A stretch of DNA of 64,000 bases from Raphanus sativus (Eukaryota; Streptophyta; Magnoliopsida; Brassicales; Brassicaceae), in the NCBI RefSeq assembly GCF_000801105.2, contig NC_079516.1, positions 10,168,001 to 10,232,000 on the forward strand, read 5' to 3'. The translations under genes and the position numbers were made by a program. Every line of letters starts with the position of its first letter. The first letter of the stretch is position 1. The notes beneath the pieces were generated by a model. The model searched no databases. It was not told the origin of the DNA and saw only the letters and a list, made by a program, of their open reading frames with translations. Positions 1 through 10,811 of this stretch are shown one piece after another.

Positions 1-409
1 TCTGGCAGAGTTGATGCGATCTTTACATACTTGGTAACCTGTGGTTCACCTTTAAACCTACAAATTGGCAAGAAAAAAAGGTTTCATGCAAGCAAAAAAA
101 AAAAAACAAGAACAAGAGAACTAACTCGAACATTGACTAATAGCTACGAAGCACCAAGAGAAGAAAAAAAACAAAAGGAGATAAAGAGGGAAGAAACATG
201 TACTTTGCAAGACCTTTCTCCAGAATAAACTGCTCTTCAACAGACCAGTCAACGGACAAAGTAGCTTCATGTTTGATTCCAGTTCCAGCTGGTGGATTTA
301 CAGTAAGGTGGAAACCAGAGGAAGTAGTAGTCATGCTCGAATTAGCCGGAAATACTAAACCGGTCGTGCTAGTGCTTGGTACCCAGTAATTATCATCCAT
401 CGGAATCAT
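1..409 (-). CDS. DUF3755 (SANT/homeodomain-like) protein, N-terminal part, runs off left edge
   Basis: Two coding exons are visible on the minus strand: 409-204, beginning with ATG (MIPMDDNYWVPS), and 57 down to the window edge. The junction GCAAA|GTACAT ... TTTGTAG|GTTTAAAGG keeps the frame and reads LAKFKGEPQVTKYVKIASTLP. Together with the preceding WSVEEQFILEKG this is the start of the SANT-like DUF3755 domain of plant nuclear proteins. A 5'UTR intron (524-414, GAG|GTGGG to CTCAG|ATCA) ends four bases before the ATG; its T-rich acceptor tract explains the poly-A seen on the plus strand. The C-terminal part lies outside the window. The position next to CB5LP fits the Arabidopsis At1g60670 locus. 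Family assignment is from recognised motifs; the molecular role of DUF3755 proteins is poorly known. Confidence 0.8.
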
Positions 410-1330
410 TGATCTGAGAATCACGCCCAAAAAAAAAAAAAAACATTGTTCGATTTAGGGTTTTAGCCAATTCGGAAAAAAAAAGAAGAAGAAGAAGAAT
501 TGATTAAACCCAAGAGAAACCCACCTCGGATTTAGCTAAAAGACGATGATTACGCCTTGCCGGAGCAAAACCCTAAACCCCTCAGCGATCGGTGGTGCTG
601 CAGATGGAGATGAAATCGTGAAGCAACACGACCTAAACTTCGATTGATCCGCAAAGAGAGATGACGGTGGAGATTTTACAGACGTGATTGATTCGCGGAG
701 ATGCCAAAACTTTCGAATTGCAGAAGCGGGCGAGGAGAGAGAGAGAGAGTAAAAATGGTGGAATTAATTTGGTTATTCCTCTCTTTTTTTTTTTTGTTCT
801 TTTGGTTGGAGCAGAAGCACTTTTTATTCCATTGCGGTTTTAGCTTTTTGTGCTTGTCCACTCTTTGAAGAGAGAAGGTTCGTTCCTGAATCATTTTTTA
901 ATCTCAACGCAATTTTGTGAATAATACAGTCACATTCACTTTGGAACATTTTTCTCTTCTATATTGCAACATGCTATTAGATATGAGTATCTATTTTCAA
1001 TGAAATATTAAGTTTTTTTATGCCACTTATTGCTTTAAGTATCTCCACATGTATTTACTTATTTATTGCTATACGAAGTGAAAACCATTAAACAAACAAT
1101 TGAGGCAAAAAAAAAGAAACATAATAATAAAATGATAAAAAGATTATTTTTTCCTAAATTTAATAAAGAATATTTTTTTATAATTTGAAGTATAAAATTA
1201 TTTAAAAAAAAAACTAAATGTAAAAAAATTCTGCAAATGATATAATTTTAATGAATAGAGAATAATTTATTATTCTCCTTCATTCATTTAAAATATACAT
1301 GTTTTATTATGAATACATGTATTTATTTAA
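410..1330. other. 5'UTR and upstream intergenic DNA of the DUF3755 gene
   Basis: It contains the 5'UTR intron (414-524), the leader exon above it, a short GA run (739-749) and then AT-rich sequence. No protein-coding or RNA gene was recognised. Confidence 0.6.
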
Positions 1331-1334
1331 TAAA

Positions 1335-2600
1335 TATATGCATTGTATGCTGACGTAGGATAATGTTCAAAGAGGGTTGAAACCTTTATTATTTCCGTTT
1401 ATCCAAAAGAATAGAGATTTCATAGTGGTTAATCCACTAATTTAAGCAACATATAAAGTTTTATTTTAAAAATTGTTAAAAAATTAGAACGATGCCCATG
1501 TACCATGGAAATTTTTTTATAATAGATTAATACAAATCTATAATGCATTTAGAAAATTTTAAACAACTTTAATGAGTATAAACATAAGTATATAGGGAAA
1601 CTAACGAAAAATTTAAAATTTCGTAAGGTTTAACCCACAAATTTGAATAAAAATCAATAAATATGATAATCTTGTTTAAATGCATAATTGCATCATGTAT
1701 TGACATAGGATGCTGGTCAAAGATGTTTGAAACCTTTGTTTTCTCTGTTTCTCTCAAAGAGTATTAACTCAGTATATAGGGAATTTACCTAAAAGCTCAA
1801 TATTTTCGTAGTGTAACCTACAAAATTTGAGAAAAAAATCAAAATATGACAATATTTTTTTAATAAATATATGCTGACATAAGATAATGTTTAAAGAGGT
1901 TTGAAACATTTATTGTTTCCGTTTATCCACAAGAATAAAGATTTCACAGTGGTTAGTTTACTAATTTAAGCAACATATAAAATTTTATTAAAACAATTGT
2001 TAAAAAAAATTAGAATGATGTCCATGTACCATGGAAAAAAGTTTATAATTAATAGATTAATACAAATTTATAATGCATTTAGAAAATTTTAAACAACTTT
2101 ATTGATTATAGACTTCATTATGTAGAGAAATTAACAAAATAAATTATATTTTCGTAGGGGTACCCACAAATTTTGATAAAGAATCAATAAATATGATATT
2201 CTTGTTTAAATGCATATTTTCATCATGTATTGACATAGGATGATGGTCAAAGAGGTTTGAAACCTTTTATTTTTTTTGTTTCTCTCAAGAATAAAAATTT
2301 CATATTGGTAAGTCCAATGATTTAGATGGCATATAAAGTTTTACTAATTTAATTGTTAAAAAACTAGAACGATGTCCATGTACCATGAAAGAGAGTTTAT
2401 CATACATTGATAAAAATGTATAAATTTATTACAAAATTTTAAACAACATTAATGAGTATAAGCTTAAAAATATAGAGCATTTAAACCAAAACTTAATATT
2501 TTCGTAGGGTTTAACGCACATATTTTGAAAAAAAATCAAAAATATGACAATATTGTTTTAATGCATATTTTCATCATAACATAGGATAATGGTTGGCTTC
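1335..2600. repeat. Degenerate tandem repeat, ~350 bp period
   Basis: Units start near 1340, 1690, 1871, 2227 and 2572, each with a 'gacataggataatggtcaaag' type start. Most units contain a conserved 'gatgtccatgtaccatgg' block (about 1491, 2018, 2372) and end in 'ttttcgtagggtttaacc'. The second unit is internally deleted (about 180 bp long). Copies have diverged by many substitutions and small indels, so the array is old. The period and AT-richness are satellite-like. I do not recognise the family. Confidence 0.7.
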
Positions 2601-2659
2601 AAAATTCAAGTTATATTGATTTCTTAAAGTGACTAACTTGTGTTTGTCTTGTTAAATAG

Positions 2660-2822
2660 AATTGTTTTGTTTTGTTTATTCAGGAATTGTCTATTTTTAT
2701 GGGTGCAAGTTATAAATTATTATGGGTGCACATTAAAATTTTGTTAAAGAATACATTAGTTTTCAAAAATATTATGGGTGCACAGGCACCCCCTACCCAC
2801 ACCCTAGCTCGGCCCCTGCCTC
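2660..2822 (-). mobile_element. hAT-type transposon terminus (fragment)
   Basis: Read on the minus strand from about 2822 the sequence begins CAGGGGCCGAGCTAGGG and continues with GGGGGTGCCTGTGCACCC, the characteristic end of many plant hAT elements, followed by repeated 'gtgcacccataat' subterminal blocks (about 2695, 2722, 2772). No matching opposite terminus or transposase was found, so this is a solo end or deletion derivative. Confidence 0.45.
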
Positions 2823-3288
2823 CCAAGGGTGTCTTACCAAAACCAATGTTAGTTGCAGTAAACCAACAGAACCGTGTCTTTCTTTCTTATTTTCCCTCCC
2901 GGAATTCAATCTAATAATAATCTGTTAATGTTGTTAATCATTTGCAAAACAAATGTTTTTTTTCAGAAAATGGTACAAAGTGCAATGTCCTGCCTTCTTT
3001 ATATATTTTCTAGGGGTAATCTGTAGATCTTTCTTTACTCTTTATATGTAAATAGAATTTAATCAAATTTTACTATATAATGATTTCTTTTTTTTTTCAA
3101 ATTGAGATAAAAGAACTTTTCCAATAAGTTGCATATTTAGCCATACCAAAACCAATGTCAGTCTCAGTAAAACATTTATTTCAGTGCATAAGATCAACAT
3201 CATACAACTTATAAAATATAATAAAGCTTAAAACAACCATCTTCTCTTATATCCATCTCTTATCATGGAAGGGAAACCAGACTTGGTT

Positions 3289-4361
3289 TTAGACGTAGCT
3301 ACAAAAGGGGGTGCCAAAACAATCATCCAAATAGTCTTGTTTTATCACATATTGATTACTTACCCCACCATTATCAATTTCACAAAGAATCAAGCGAGTA
3401 GAAAACTTAGCATACCATGCGATGATACGTTTGTGCTTGGCAATGCAGTATACCGGATAAGGCCAAAATGTAAGGTAACGAAACGCCGGGAGATCAGGGC
3501 TGGACACCCTGAAATATTTGGCAAACGTGACATTCCCAACAGCCAGCTTGCTCGAAATCCACACCTCGATTGGACTTGGATAGTTTTGGTTTTGATGTAG
3601 CAAAGACAGTTTATCCCCATCGAAGGAGCCTAGATAATTATTATCATAAGGGAGATGATAAAAAAGCATATGTCCTTGAATGTCTCAACGGAGAAATCAA
3701 AAGCTACAATGTTGTTTATAGTCTTCTTCTTGACAAGCCAATACATGTTACCCACGACAGAGACACCATTGCACCAGGGATCTGCTTCCCAATCAACCTT
3801 GGAATCATCAAGCGTTTTCCATGATTTCGACATGCACTCGTTAATCTCCACCACTGCTTCACCATAGTGATCAGCTGAAAACATCAAGATCTTGTAATTA
3901 CCTCGAGGCTTGTTAACGTCGTATCCGATCCCGAAGTGATCATCCATCAGGAACCGTTGAGCCTCTCGAGCGAGCCTAGGCTCGACCAAGTTGAAATTCC
4001 TTGTGAGGAGATTCCAAAGGGCGATGTTGTGGAATTTAAATTTTTTCTTGTCACTCCAGACACACAGCATGAGTCCATCGCAGTGAACCATGGCTATGAC
4101 ATTTGATATCGAAAGTTGGAGCTCATCTGGGATTGGTGAGTTTGAACGTGTTCTGTTCACCAGATCCAAGATTTTTACCGTCTGGTCAGCTCTTAGGAAT
4201 CTTTCCGGGGAGCGATGGAAGTGTTCGTAGATGAAACTCTTGTCCTTGATGAGATCGTTCCACTGCTTGCATGTCACCTTTGCTCGGACCAGAGACTCTG
4301 CCGGAGTCCTGTAGAGTATTTCTTTTGTCAAATCGAGTGGCAGAGTTGAAAAAGAAGCCAT
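3289..4361 (-). pseudogene. F-box / FBA-type protein, single exon, one frameshift
   Basis: The start ATG at 4361 (MASFSTLPLDL) opens an F-box of about 40 residues (LPLDLTKEILYRTPAESLVRAKVTCKQW). It is followed by an F-box-associated domain with the usual CDGLMLC, LWN and GIGYD motifs, typical of the large Brassicaceae FBA family whose members bind SKP1 and recruit substrates for ubiquitination. The frame runs to about 3665, then stops. The homologous C-terminal third (FRVSSPDLPAFRYLTFWPYP and on) continues in another frame to a stop at 3289. The shift coincides with a run of six A on the plus strand (3659-3664), so it is either a true one-base indel or a base-calling error. If corrected, the length (about 355 residues) is normal for the family. 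Confidence 0.75.
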
Positions 4362-4419
4362 GGACGCTCTGAAAGAGTTTTGAGTAGGTTGATGAGGGTG
4401 TGCTTTATGATTGGTTGGT

Positions 4420-4550
4420 GATTTGATGGGACAATACCATGTGGTCACCAACCTAATATATACAGATTTAAAAAAATGCGAAGCAATAGTTAGAAATATA
4501 TGACTTGATGGGTCAATACCATATGGTCAACCAAGATAGTATACAGAAGG
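4420..4550. repeat. Imperfect tandem duplication in the F-box gene promoter
   Basis: A block containing 'ttgatgggacaataccat' at about 4423 recurs as 'ttgatgggtcaataccat' at about 4503, each followed by a 'ggtcaccaacc'/'ggtcaaccaag' and 'tatacaga' segment, a spacing of about 80 bp. It lies immediately upstream of the F-box ORF. Confidence 0.6.
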
Positions 4551-5240
4551 AAAGGAGAGTAGTAGAACAAGAAAATAGATTTCCTTTGACCTACCAACAA
4601 TAAACAAAGTTATTCGATTACTTCTATTGATTCTCATCTAACACGAAATCAAAGTGTTCTTCCATTTAAACTATATATTTTTAACCGATTTTTCATGTTT
4701 CTTAAAGTTGATTTGTTTCCTGGGATGGTTAATCATGTTATACACCACGATTAAGTCTTTGCATGTTAATGTTTTTTATTTGTATTTTTAGAAAATTGAT
4801 TAAGGTTTTTCGAAAGGGAGAAAAATAGGGACTTCAAATCTTGTTGATGTTGTCCGATTGTGTATGTTTTCATGTAGCTTTTGGTTTCCGATTGTAATGT
4901 AGAGTAGTTGTTCTTTGATTGTGTGTTTGTAATCTCAGATAATTGTGGTTCGATTGGAAAAAAGTGTTCTAGAATATGTTTTTTGTTTGTTTGTGTGCTC
5001 TCATTACAATAGTTTTTCTCTCATTTCACGGTTCTAGACATGCTTGTTATTGATTGATTGATCGAACAAATTGTTGTTGTTTGGTAACAGTTTGTTTTCC
5101 GCTAATAATGTAGAGTATTTGTCCTTTTGGTCCGATTTTCATGTAGCTAATGTTGTCCGCTTGTTTTTGATCTAATTATTTTTGTGATGATATTGATACT
5201 TTAACATGTTGAACTAACATTTTTTTCATGGCTTGTAAAT
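4551..5240. other. Intergenic, no gene seen
   Basis: T-rich sequence with repeated short phrases such as 'ttgttttccgattgtaatgtagagtagtt' variants (about 4890, 5100), possibly the flank of the transposon remnant that follows. No ORF or RNA gene could be supported. Confidence 0.5.
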
Positions 5241-5241
5241 A

Positions 5242-6775
5242 TGTCTGAGGAGTTACCAAAGAGGATTTTTAAGGGGGCGAGGAGCTCCAAGTGACTCAGA
5301 TCAATAACAACTACAGGATCGACTACATTATCAAAAAGTTCACAAAGTGGCTGCCAAAGGAGTTGGATGTTGTGAAAAAGATCCGTTTTTTCTCAGATTT
5401 TAAAGCTTCACGAGAATGGTCTCGGGTACTCCGCGAGAGTGATACACAGCTTCTTGTGCAGGGAGCTGCTGACTTACAGGATGCACGAGCTTTGGTTTAT
5501 CTTTGCGAGGAGACCACTTCGATTTTCATTACAAGAGTGCCACACAGTAAACAGGTTTGAGTGCAATACTAGTATCTCTGTTAAGGAGTTCGAAGACTGG
5601 AAATATGATGGTGGTTTCTGGAGAAAGGTGTTGAGGAGAAAAGATGGAACAGTTACACTCTTAAACCTGTGGAATAAGGACAAGGAAGCTGTTAAGAAGT
5701 GGAACAATGCAGATCGCATACGACTGATCTACCTGGCCATCATTCTCTGTGTGGTATTAGCGAGAGATGAGAAAGTCAATATCTCCCTCAAATACATCAT
5801 GGTGGTCATGGATCTTGAGAAGGTTCGAAAGTATCCTTGGGGAGTTGCTGCGTATGGCCTTCTCTGCAATTCAGTAGCCAAAAACCGTGAGAAACTGAAG
5901 GAAAAGACTACTAGTTATGTGTTAGATGGATTCTCCTACGCCTTACAGATTTGGGCAATGCAAGCTGTACCAAAGATTGGAAAGCTTTGTGGAAAAAACT
6001 GGACAAAGATTTTACTAATGGTCCTAGATGTATAAACTGGATGGGAGCTGCAAATGTGTCATATGATGAAATCATTCGCTTGGAGGAAATTTTTACAGCA
6101 GAGGTAATTGTCTATATCTAAGATGACTTCATCTTGTTTGAAATGAGTTTTTAGATTCTTAAAGTTTGATTTGTCTTTGCGGTGTAGGATGACCTCTATG
6201 CATACATCTCATGAAAAGAAAATTATGATGTAGTCTTAAATCACGCTTTTTCATAGAGTTGATGATGTGGAGGATGATAGAATCAAGCTTCTGATGGAGT
6301 TGATAAGAAGAAAGAATAATTTCAGTGCATATTTGGGATGTCGAAGAAACTCCAGAGGATTCTTTAGATCTTGATGCTGAAGCAGCTGTGAATGGTGAAA
6401 ATGTCGAAGCAGCTCAGAATGATGAAAGTTTTCAGACTCCACAAGGATCAAAAGACCTAGGTGCTACATCAAAAAAGGGTAAGAAGAGGCTTTCAGATCT
6501 TGGTATGAAAAAAAGAAGCATAAGATTCCTCTAGTAGACCAAATCAAGCGGCTTTTAATGAAGACATGAAGGCTTTTGCGACACAATTGTTTGAGCAGAA
6601 ATTCTCTGCAATGGAACAGAGGCTACAGAAACAGATAGCTGAGACATTTGAGCAAATGAAGTCAGAGCTTAAAGATTCACGCAAGGAAGCAAGCGTTGAA
6701 GTTGAGCATGGAGCGCTTCACCGACCAAGACATTGACGAGCCAGCCATCGTTGAGGAGGTCCAAACGCGGGGGTA
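5242..6775 (+). pseudogene. DUF1985-containing, MULE/Ulp1-associated transposon ORF remnant
   Basis: An ATG at 5242 (MSEELPKRIFKGARSS) stops after 17 codons, but recognisable protein continues in shifted frames: INNNYRIDYIIKKFTKWLPKEL (5295 on), then WFIFARRPLRFSLQE (about 5488), FWRKVLRR and LARDEKVNISLKYIMVVMDLEKVRKYPWG (5760-5845). These are the hallmarks of DUF1985, a domain found in plant transposon-derived proteins, often with a Ulp1-like protease in Mutator-like elements. A low-complexity acidic stretch and a glutamine-rich helix (AFATQLFEQKFSAMEQ) follow to about 6775. At least three frame breaks make it non-coding. No Ulp1 catalytic region and no terminal inverted repeats were found. 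Confidence 0.7.
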
Positions 6776-7715
6776 AAGAAACACTAGTCTTCACCACACT
6801 CTGAAACGTTGTCTTGTTTATTAGATCGTTTGCGTGTCTATTAATTTGTGTTATTGTCATCTTTTATATCAGCCAGAATTTTCTGTTGTTTTATTAGGTC
6901 TTGGCAGTGTTTTGAAACCCGACTCGGGCCCGCGGTTGAACCGGTAAATCCGATGACCTGAGATAAATCCGGTTTGGGTTTTGTGAAAAATTCAAAATTT
7001 CAAAACACGCGAAAACCCACAAAAATCCACCAAAACCTGAAACCTGATACCGGTTGAACCACTAGATAATTTTTATATTTTAAAAATAAATTTAATTGTG
7101 ATTTTAGATTGTATTTTATATTCTAAATTTCCAATTAAAAAGTTAGGTTTCTTTCAGTTTTTTTTTTCGTCTTCCTCTTCCTCTACTGACTTCTAGTGAT
7201 TTTGTATCTTTTTTTTTCTTCTTCTTTTTTCTTTTTCTTTTGATTATTTTGTTATTTATAAACATGTAGTACTAGCTTTTACGTGTTCTAAGTCCTGTGT
7301 ATATTTTTTTGTTGATAAGTTTTAAAATTTAGATTAAAGTTTCTGATTTTAATCACATATAATACCAATTACACTATTTTATTTGTGATTTTTAGATTTT
7401 GATGAAGATTTCACTATGCCACCAGAAGAATACAAGTGAACTATGGTAGACAGAACCAAAATTAGTTGATGTGATTTGGTGTTAGTATATTTTTGTTATT
7501 GACAATTTACTACAATGATGTTTTACTTTTAGTGTATTTTGCATTTGAAGTTTAATTTATTATTCACATTAGATATAAATATTTATGAATTTTATTCTTG
7601 ATTATTTTAGATGTCATAACTCTTAACTAGTCGTATATGTTTTTAAATAGTCTAAACTATTTTTTGATATTTTGTATATCAAATGAAAATAAAATATTAA
7701 AAGTAAGGCTTGGAG
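6776..7715. other. Intergenic AT-rich DNA with a dispersed-repeat block
   Basis: At 6905-7065 a block with 'gttttgaaacccgactcggg', 'ggttgaaccggta' and a second 'ggttgaaccact' resembles an anonymous dispersed repeat common in dicot genomes. The remainder is AT-rich without supportable genes. Confidence 0.4.
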
Positions 7716-7722
7716 CTTAGTT

Positions 7723-8345
7723 ATACTAGGTTCTGCTTAGTTATACTGGGTTCTAGAACCTGTTTTTCCTCGTTGTCTTTCAATATGTTTGGAGCTATCC
7801 AATATCTAGATTTGACTGTATATTGTCTATTTTTGGTATAGCTCCAGCAAAAGGTATTTCGTCGATGAGTAAGGCTTATGGCCAAATTCTGTATCAATGA
7901 TATGTCCTCTTGATCTTCATATTGTTTCAGTAAATTAACATCCCATTCCTTCATCTGAAAATTAATGAAACTGCTGACCGTCATGTTCGGGTGTACCACT
8001 AGGACCCTAGGTCTTGCTGGTCTCGTCGGGATTGTGGGAATCCATGAATCCTACCACACTTTAATTTCATAACCTGAATGTACTTTATTCCTAACCCCCA
8101 ATAGAAGGAGCTTTCTCGCTGCAATGATATTCGTCCACACATATAATGGATTATCTACTGACCTTATTCGCACCATTAATAAATCTGGGAACTGTACAAG
8201 CCGCCATAACTGTTTTGCTAAGAGTGCTAAATTGAACTCATGAATCATACGGAAACCTATTCCTCCTTATTCTCTAGGTATATAGAGTTTATTCCCCAAA
8301 AAAATGCATTCTAATTGCAATCCATACTCCATAGGAGGCAATTCC
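7723..8345 (-). mobile_element. LINE (non-LTR retrotransposon) reverse-transcriptase 3' fragment
   Basis: On the minus strand the translation reads GFRMIHEFNLALLAKQLWRL, then YVWTNIIAARKLL, then MKEWDVNLLKQYEDQEDISLIQNLAIS and YTVKSRYW. These are the post-RT and zf-RVT regions of plant LINEs. The frame changes at least once (near 8050-8000) and the endonuclease and RT palm are absent, so this is a 5'-truncated, dead copy. No poly-A tail or target-site duplication was identified. Confidence 0.75.
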
Positions 8346-9000
8346 TCTCATGCCCCTATTTCTCACTCCTCAATCTCTATTAGACAGTTTTCTTCTTTTA
8401 ATTTTATGTGTCTAACGAAAAATCATAAAATTAAATCGGAAACGTGAATATTTTTTTATTTGATTTATAGAATTTGAAAAAAATATTTCAAAAATAAATA
8501 AAAAACTGTTTTTTTATAGTTTCACGAAAATCATCAAAATATAATTAAAAAACGATTTTAAAATATATTTTTTTCAAATTTGGAAGGTATAGAAGTTAAA
8601 TACTTACCCATAGGTTTACTAATCCATAAGGGGGTTAGGGTATAGTTTTGAAAATGGGAAGTTTTGATTAGGGATTTTGTGTTTTGATCAAAAATAAAAT
8701 TATGAAAAAGGGTATAGAAGATTAAGGGAGCCCATAGAAAATTGTGTGTAGGAAAATAGGGGTACACTAAAAGTTGACTCACTCCATAGTGACAAGATTC
8801 CTAAAAAGGCTACGAAACAAAAAAAAAACAAAACTCTGTCCCATTAGAGGAACCATTAGAAGGTCAGTAATTGGGTTTAGACACTAACTACATGAAGACG
8901 ACGTTGTGGTTTGGCCTTTATACCCTGCCCCACACAAGCGTCATAAAGAAACCCCTAAATCCAATCTGGATCTAAGTCTCTAAACCCATCATTCTCTCTC
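8346..9000. other. Intergenic region and CB5LP promoter
   Basis: AT-rich DNA with TE-like text (for example 'gggtatagttttgaaaatgggaag' near 8637). CT-rich initiator-like sequence leads into the CB5LP leader from about 8990. Nothing else was recognised. Confidence 0.4.
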
Positions 9001-9035
9001 TCTTCACTTGTAAACCAAAAGAAACCCAGATTCAT

Positions 9036-9058
9036 CCTCTCTCTCTCTCTCTCTCTCA
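9036..9058 (+). repeat. CT microsatellite in the CB5LP leader
   Basis: A (CT)n run ends a few bases before the CB5LP start codon. CT-rich tracts just downstream of the transcription start are common in Brassicaceae housekeeping genes. Confidence 0.7.
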
Positions 9059-9062
9059 GAAG

Positions 9063-9434
9063 ATGATAGCTGTGATCGGATTGCTTCTGGGTTTTCTAGT
9101 TTCAGCGTTGTTCTTAATCCAAGGAAAGCGAAGATCATCTAATGGTGGTCAAGAGAAGAAGAAGCAATCTAGTAATGATGACGAGCCTAAAGATTTAAAG
9201 CCAAAAAGTTACAGCAAGACCGAAGTGGCAGAACACAACAAGAGAGACGATTGTTGGATCATAATCAAAGATAAAGTCTATGATGTCACTTCTTACGTTG
9301 AAGAGCATCCTGGTGGCGACGCTATTCTAGATCATGCTGGTGACGATTCTACTGAGGGGTTCTTCGGACCGCAACACGCCACTCGTGTTTTCGACATGAT
9401 CGAGGATTTCTACATCGGACAACTTCGCTTGTAA
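9063..9434 (+). CDS. CB5LP: Cytochrome b5-like protein with N-terminal membrane anchor (CB5LP)
   Basis: An intact single-exon ORF of 123 residues. Residues 2-20 form one hydrophobic segment (IAVIGLLLGFLVSALFLIQ) followed by GKRR, a signal-anchor layout. A charged linker (21-48) leads to a cytochrome b5 heme-binding domain with YSKTEVAEHN, CWIIIKDKVYDVT and the HPGG motif. Heme ligands should be His82 (HPGG) and His105 (PQHATRVF). Canonical plant CB5 proteins carry their anchor at the C-terminus; the N-terminal anchor marks the CB5LP type (At1g60660), expected in endomembranes as a small electron carrier. The start is the first ATG after a CT-rich leader (9036-9057). Length and motifs are normal and there is no sign of damage. 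Confidence 0.93.
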   Translation: MIAVIGLLLGFLVSALFLIQGKRRSSNGGQEKKKQSSNDDEPKDLKPKSYSKTEVAEHNKRDDCWIIIKDKVYDVTSYVEEHPGGDAILDHAGDDSTEGFFGPQHATRVFDMIEDFYIGQLRL

Positions 9435-9650
9435 GATTTGAGATTGTGGAACCTTTTTGTGTTTGTGTTTCTCTTTGTCTATTTGTTGTTTTTGTAATGC
9501 CAAGTTTCGTCCTTTTCTGTCACTTTTTCATGAAAAATCTCGAATTTCAACCTTAGGGTTAGTACTGAGAGTGAGCTCTTGATCTATGATGATCTGTTTT
9601 AAAGTGTTCTAAACCCATCAGTTTTGGTACATTGAGTAATAGAGATTCTT

Positions 9651-10186
9651 TCAGAAAGCTTTTATGTGATATGAGTCTATTGAGTTTAGAATTGCATTTT
9701 GTTTAGTTCTAGAACTCGGGTTCCATCCGATGAGATAAAACAATTCTGATACATCCCTAAGCATTGATATACATGCCCAATGACCATCTTCAGCAGCTCC
9801 TCCAAAATAGCTTCCCTTTCCTTGTGATGAATAGCCTCCTCCACTCTTACGAAGATGGTCTACATCAGCCTTAGGCTCTGCCTTGTTCACCCAGATGACC
9901 CTATCACTCAATTACCTCCCGTGATCTACAATGACACAAACCAACGGTGTTATGAAATAGCAAAAGTACAACCAAAAATTAATATTTCTGATGCATACTA
10001 AGTTTCATAAAACCATGGAATAAATATACTAAAACATTTCAGTGGAAGTACCTAGAATCAAACAACAGAATGTCAAGTTACATCCGCATACTTGTAGATA
10101 TACAAATCCACAGGAGTGTTACATCAATGAAAAATGTAGGAGATTAGCCTCTGGCCAAACTATACTCTAAACCCTTTGCATCTGCC
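9651..10186 (-). pseudogene. RZ-1B-like glycine-rich RNA-binding protein, decayed remnant
   Basis: On the minus strand at 9930-9760 the translation reads HGR, a stop codon, then LSDRVIWVNKAEPKADVDHLRKSGGGYSSQGKG and GHWA. This matches the end of the RRM and the start of the zinc-knuckle region of RZ-1 proteins (HGRxxxxxVISVNKAEPK ... CFKCGxxGHWARDC). The first two cysteines of the CCHC knuckle are deleted and a stop lies inside the RRM tail. A possible first exon reads MADAKGLEYS at 10186-10157 and stops soon after. No other RRM sequence was recognised between them. Its place between CB5LP and the zinc-finger gene is where Arabidopsis keeps RZ-1B (At1g60650), so this looks like loss of the local copy; a functional copy may exist elsewhere. 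Confidence 0.6.
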
Positions 10187-10189
10187 ATT

Positions 10190-10811
10190 TTTATCGCACA
10201 TCACTTTCTCATTATCTTGATGTGATTATAACAACAAAACCTCAGCAATCAGGTTTTTCAATCTAATACCCACTAATAAAAGAAAAGGCTAATTTAATAT
10301 GCAGATCAAGACCACTATTGACCAGCAAAGTTATCATCTTGGAGATGCTTCCATGTGCCAACAATTGTACTTGTTACAGAACTGATGCTGAGAAAAAAGT
10401 CATAGTCAAAGACACACAGGATGTGAAATGATCAAAGTGGAAGCATCTCCGAACCGAACCGAACCGGAAACCCGGAGTCAATTTTTTTCGGAAGAAGCCC
10501 TCCGGACAAAACAAGGCTAACTCTTTAACTCATACAAGTGGAGAACGAATAGCGTTGGTAGGGATGGGTCAGTGAAGAAGTTTTGGGCCTTTCTAATTAA
10601 TACAATTTCAAGAAAACAAATAATAAGCGTTAAATTTCGAAAACACCCTTAAAAAACCTTTTTAATTACAAGAATAATCTATAAACCCTAAAACCCCTAT
10701 GTCATTCCTCCCTCTCTAACAAAAAAAGTATATCCCTTTCAGTTTCTCTCGTCTCCTCTTTTCGAAGAATATATCGATTTCTTAGTTTAGGGTTTTGCAG
10801 AAGAGAAAAAG
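10190..10811. other. Intergenic, no gene seen
   Basis: Contains a 'gaaccgaaccgaaccgg' phrase at about 10450 and the leader of the downstream gene. No coding or RNA feature could be supported. Confidence 0.5.

Noticed and set aside
3265..3824. Plus-strand open frames over the F-box gene
   Set aside because: Antisense shadows of the F-box C-terminal region.
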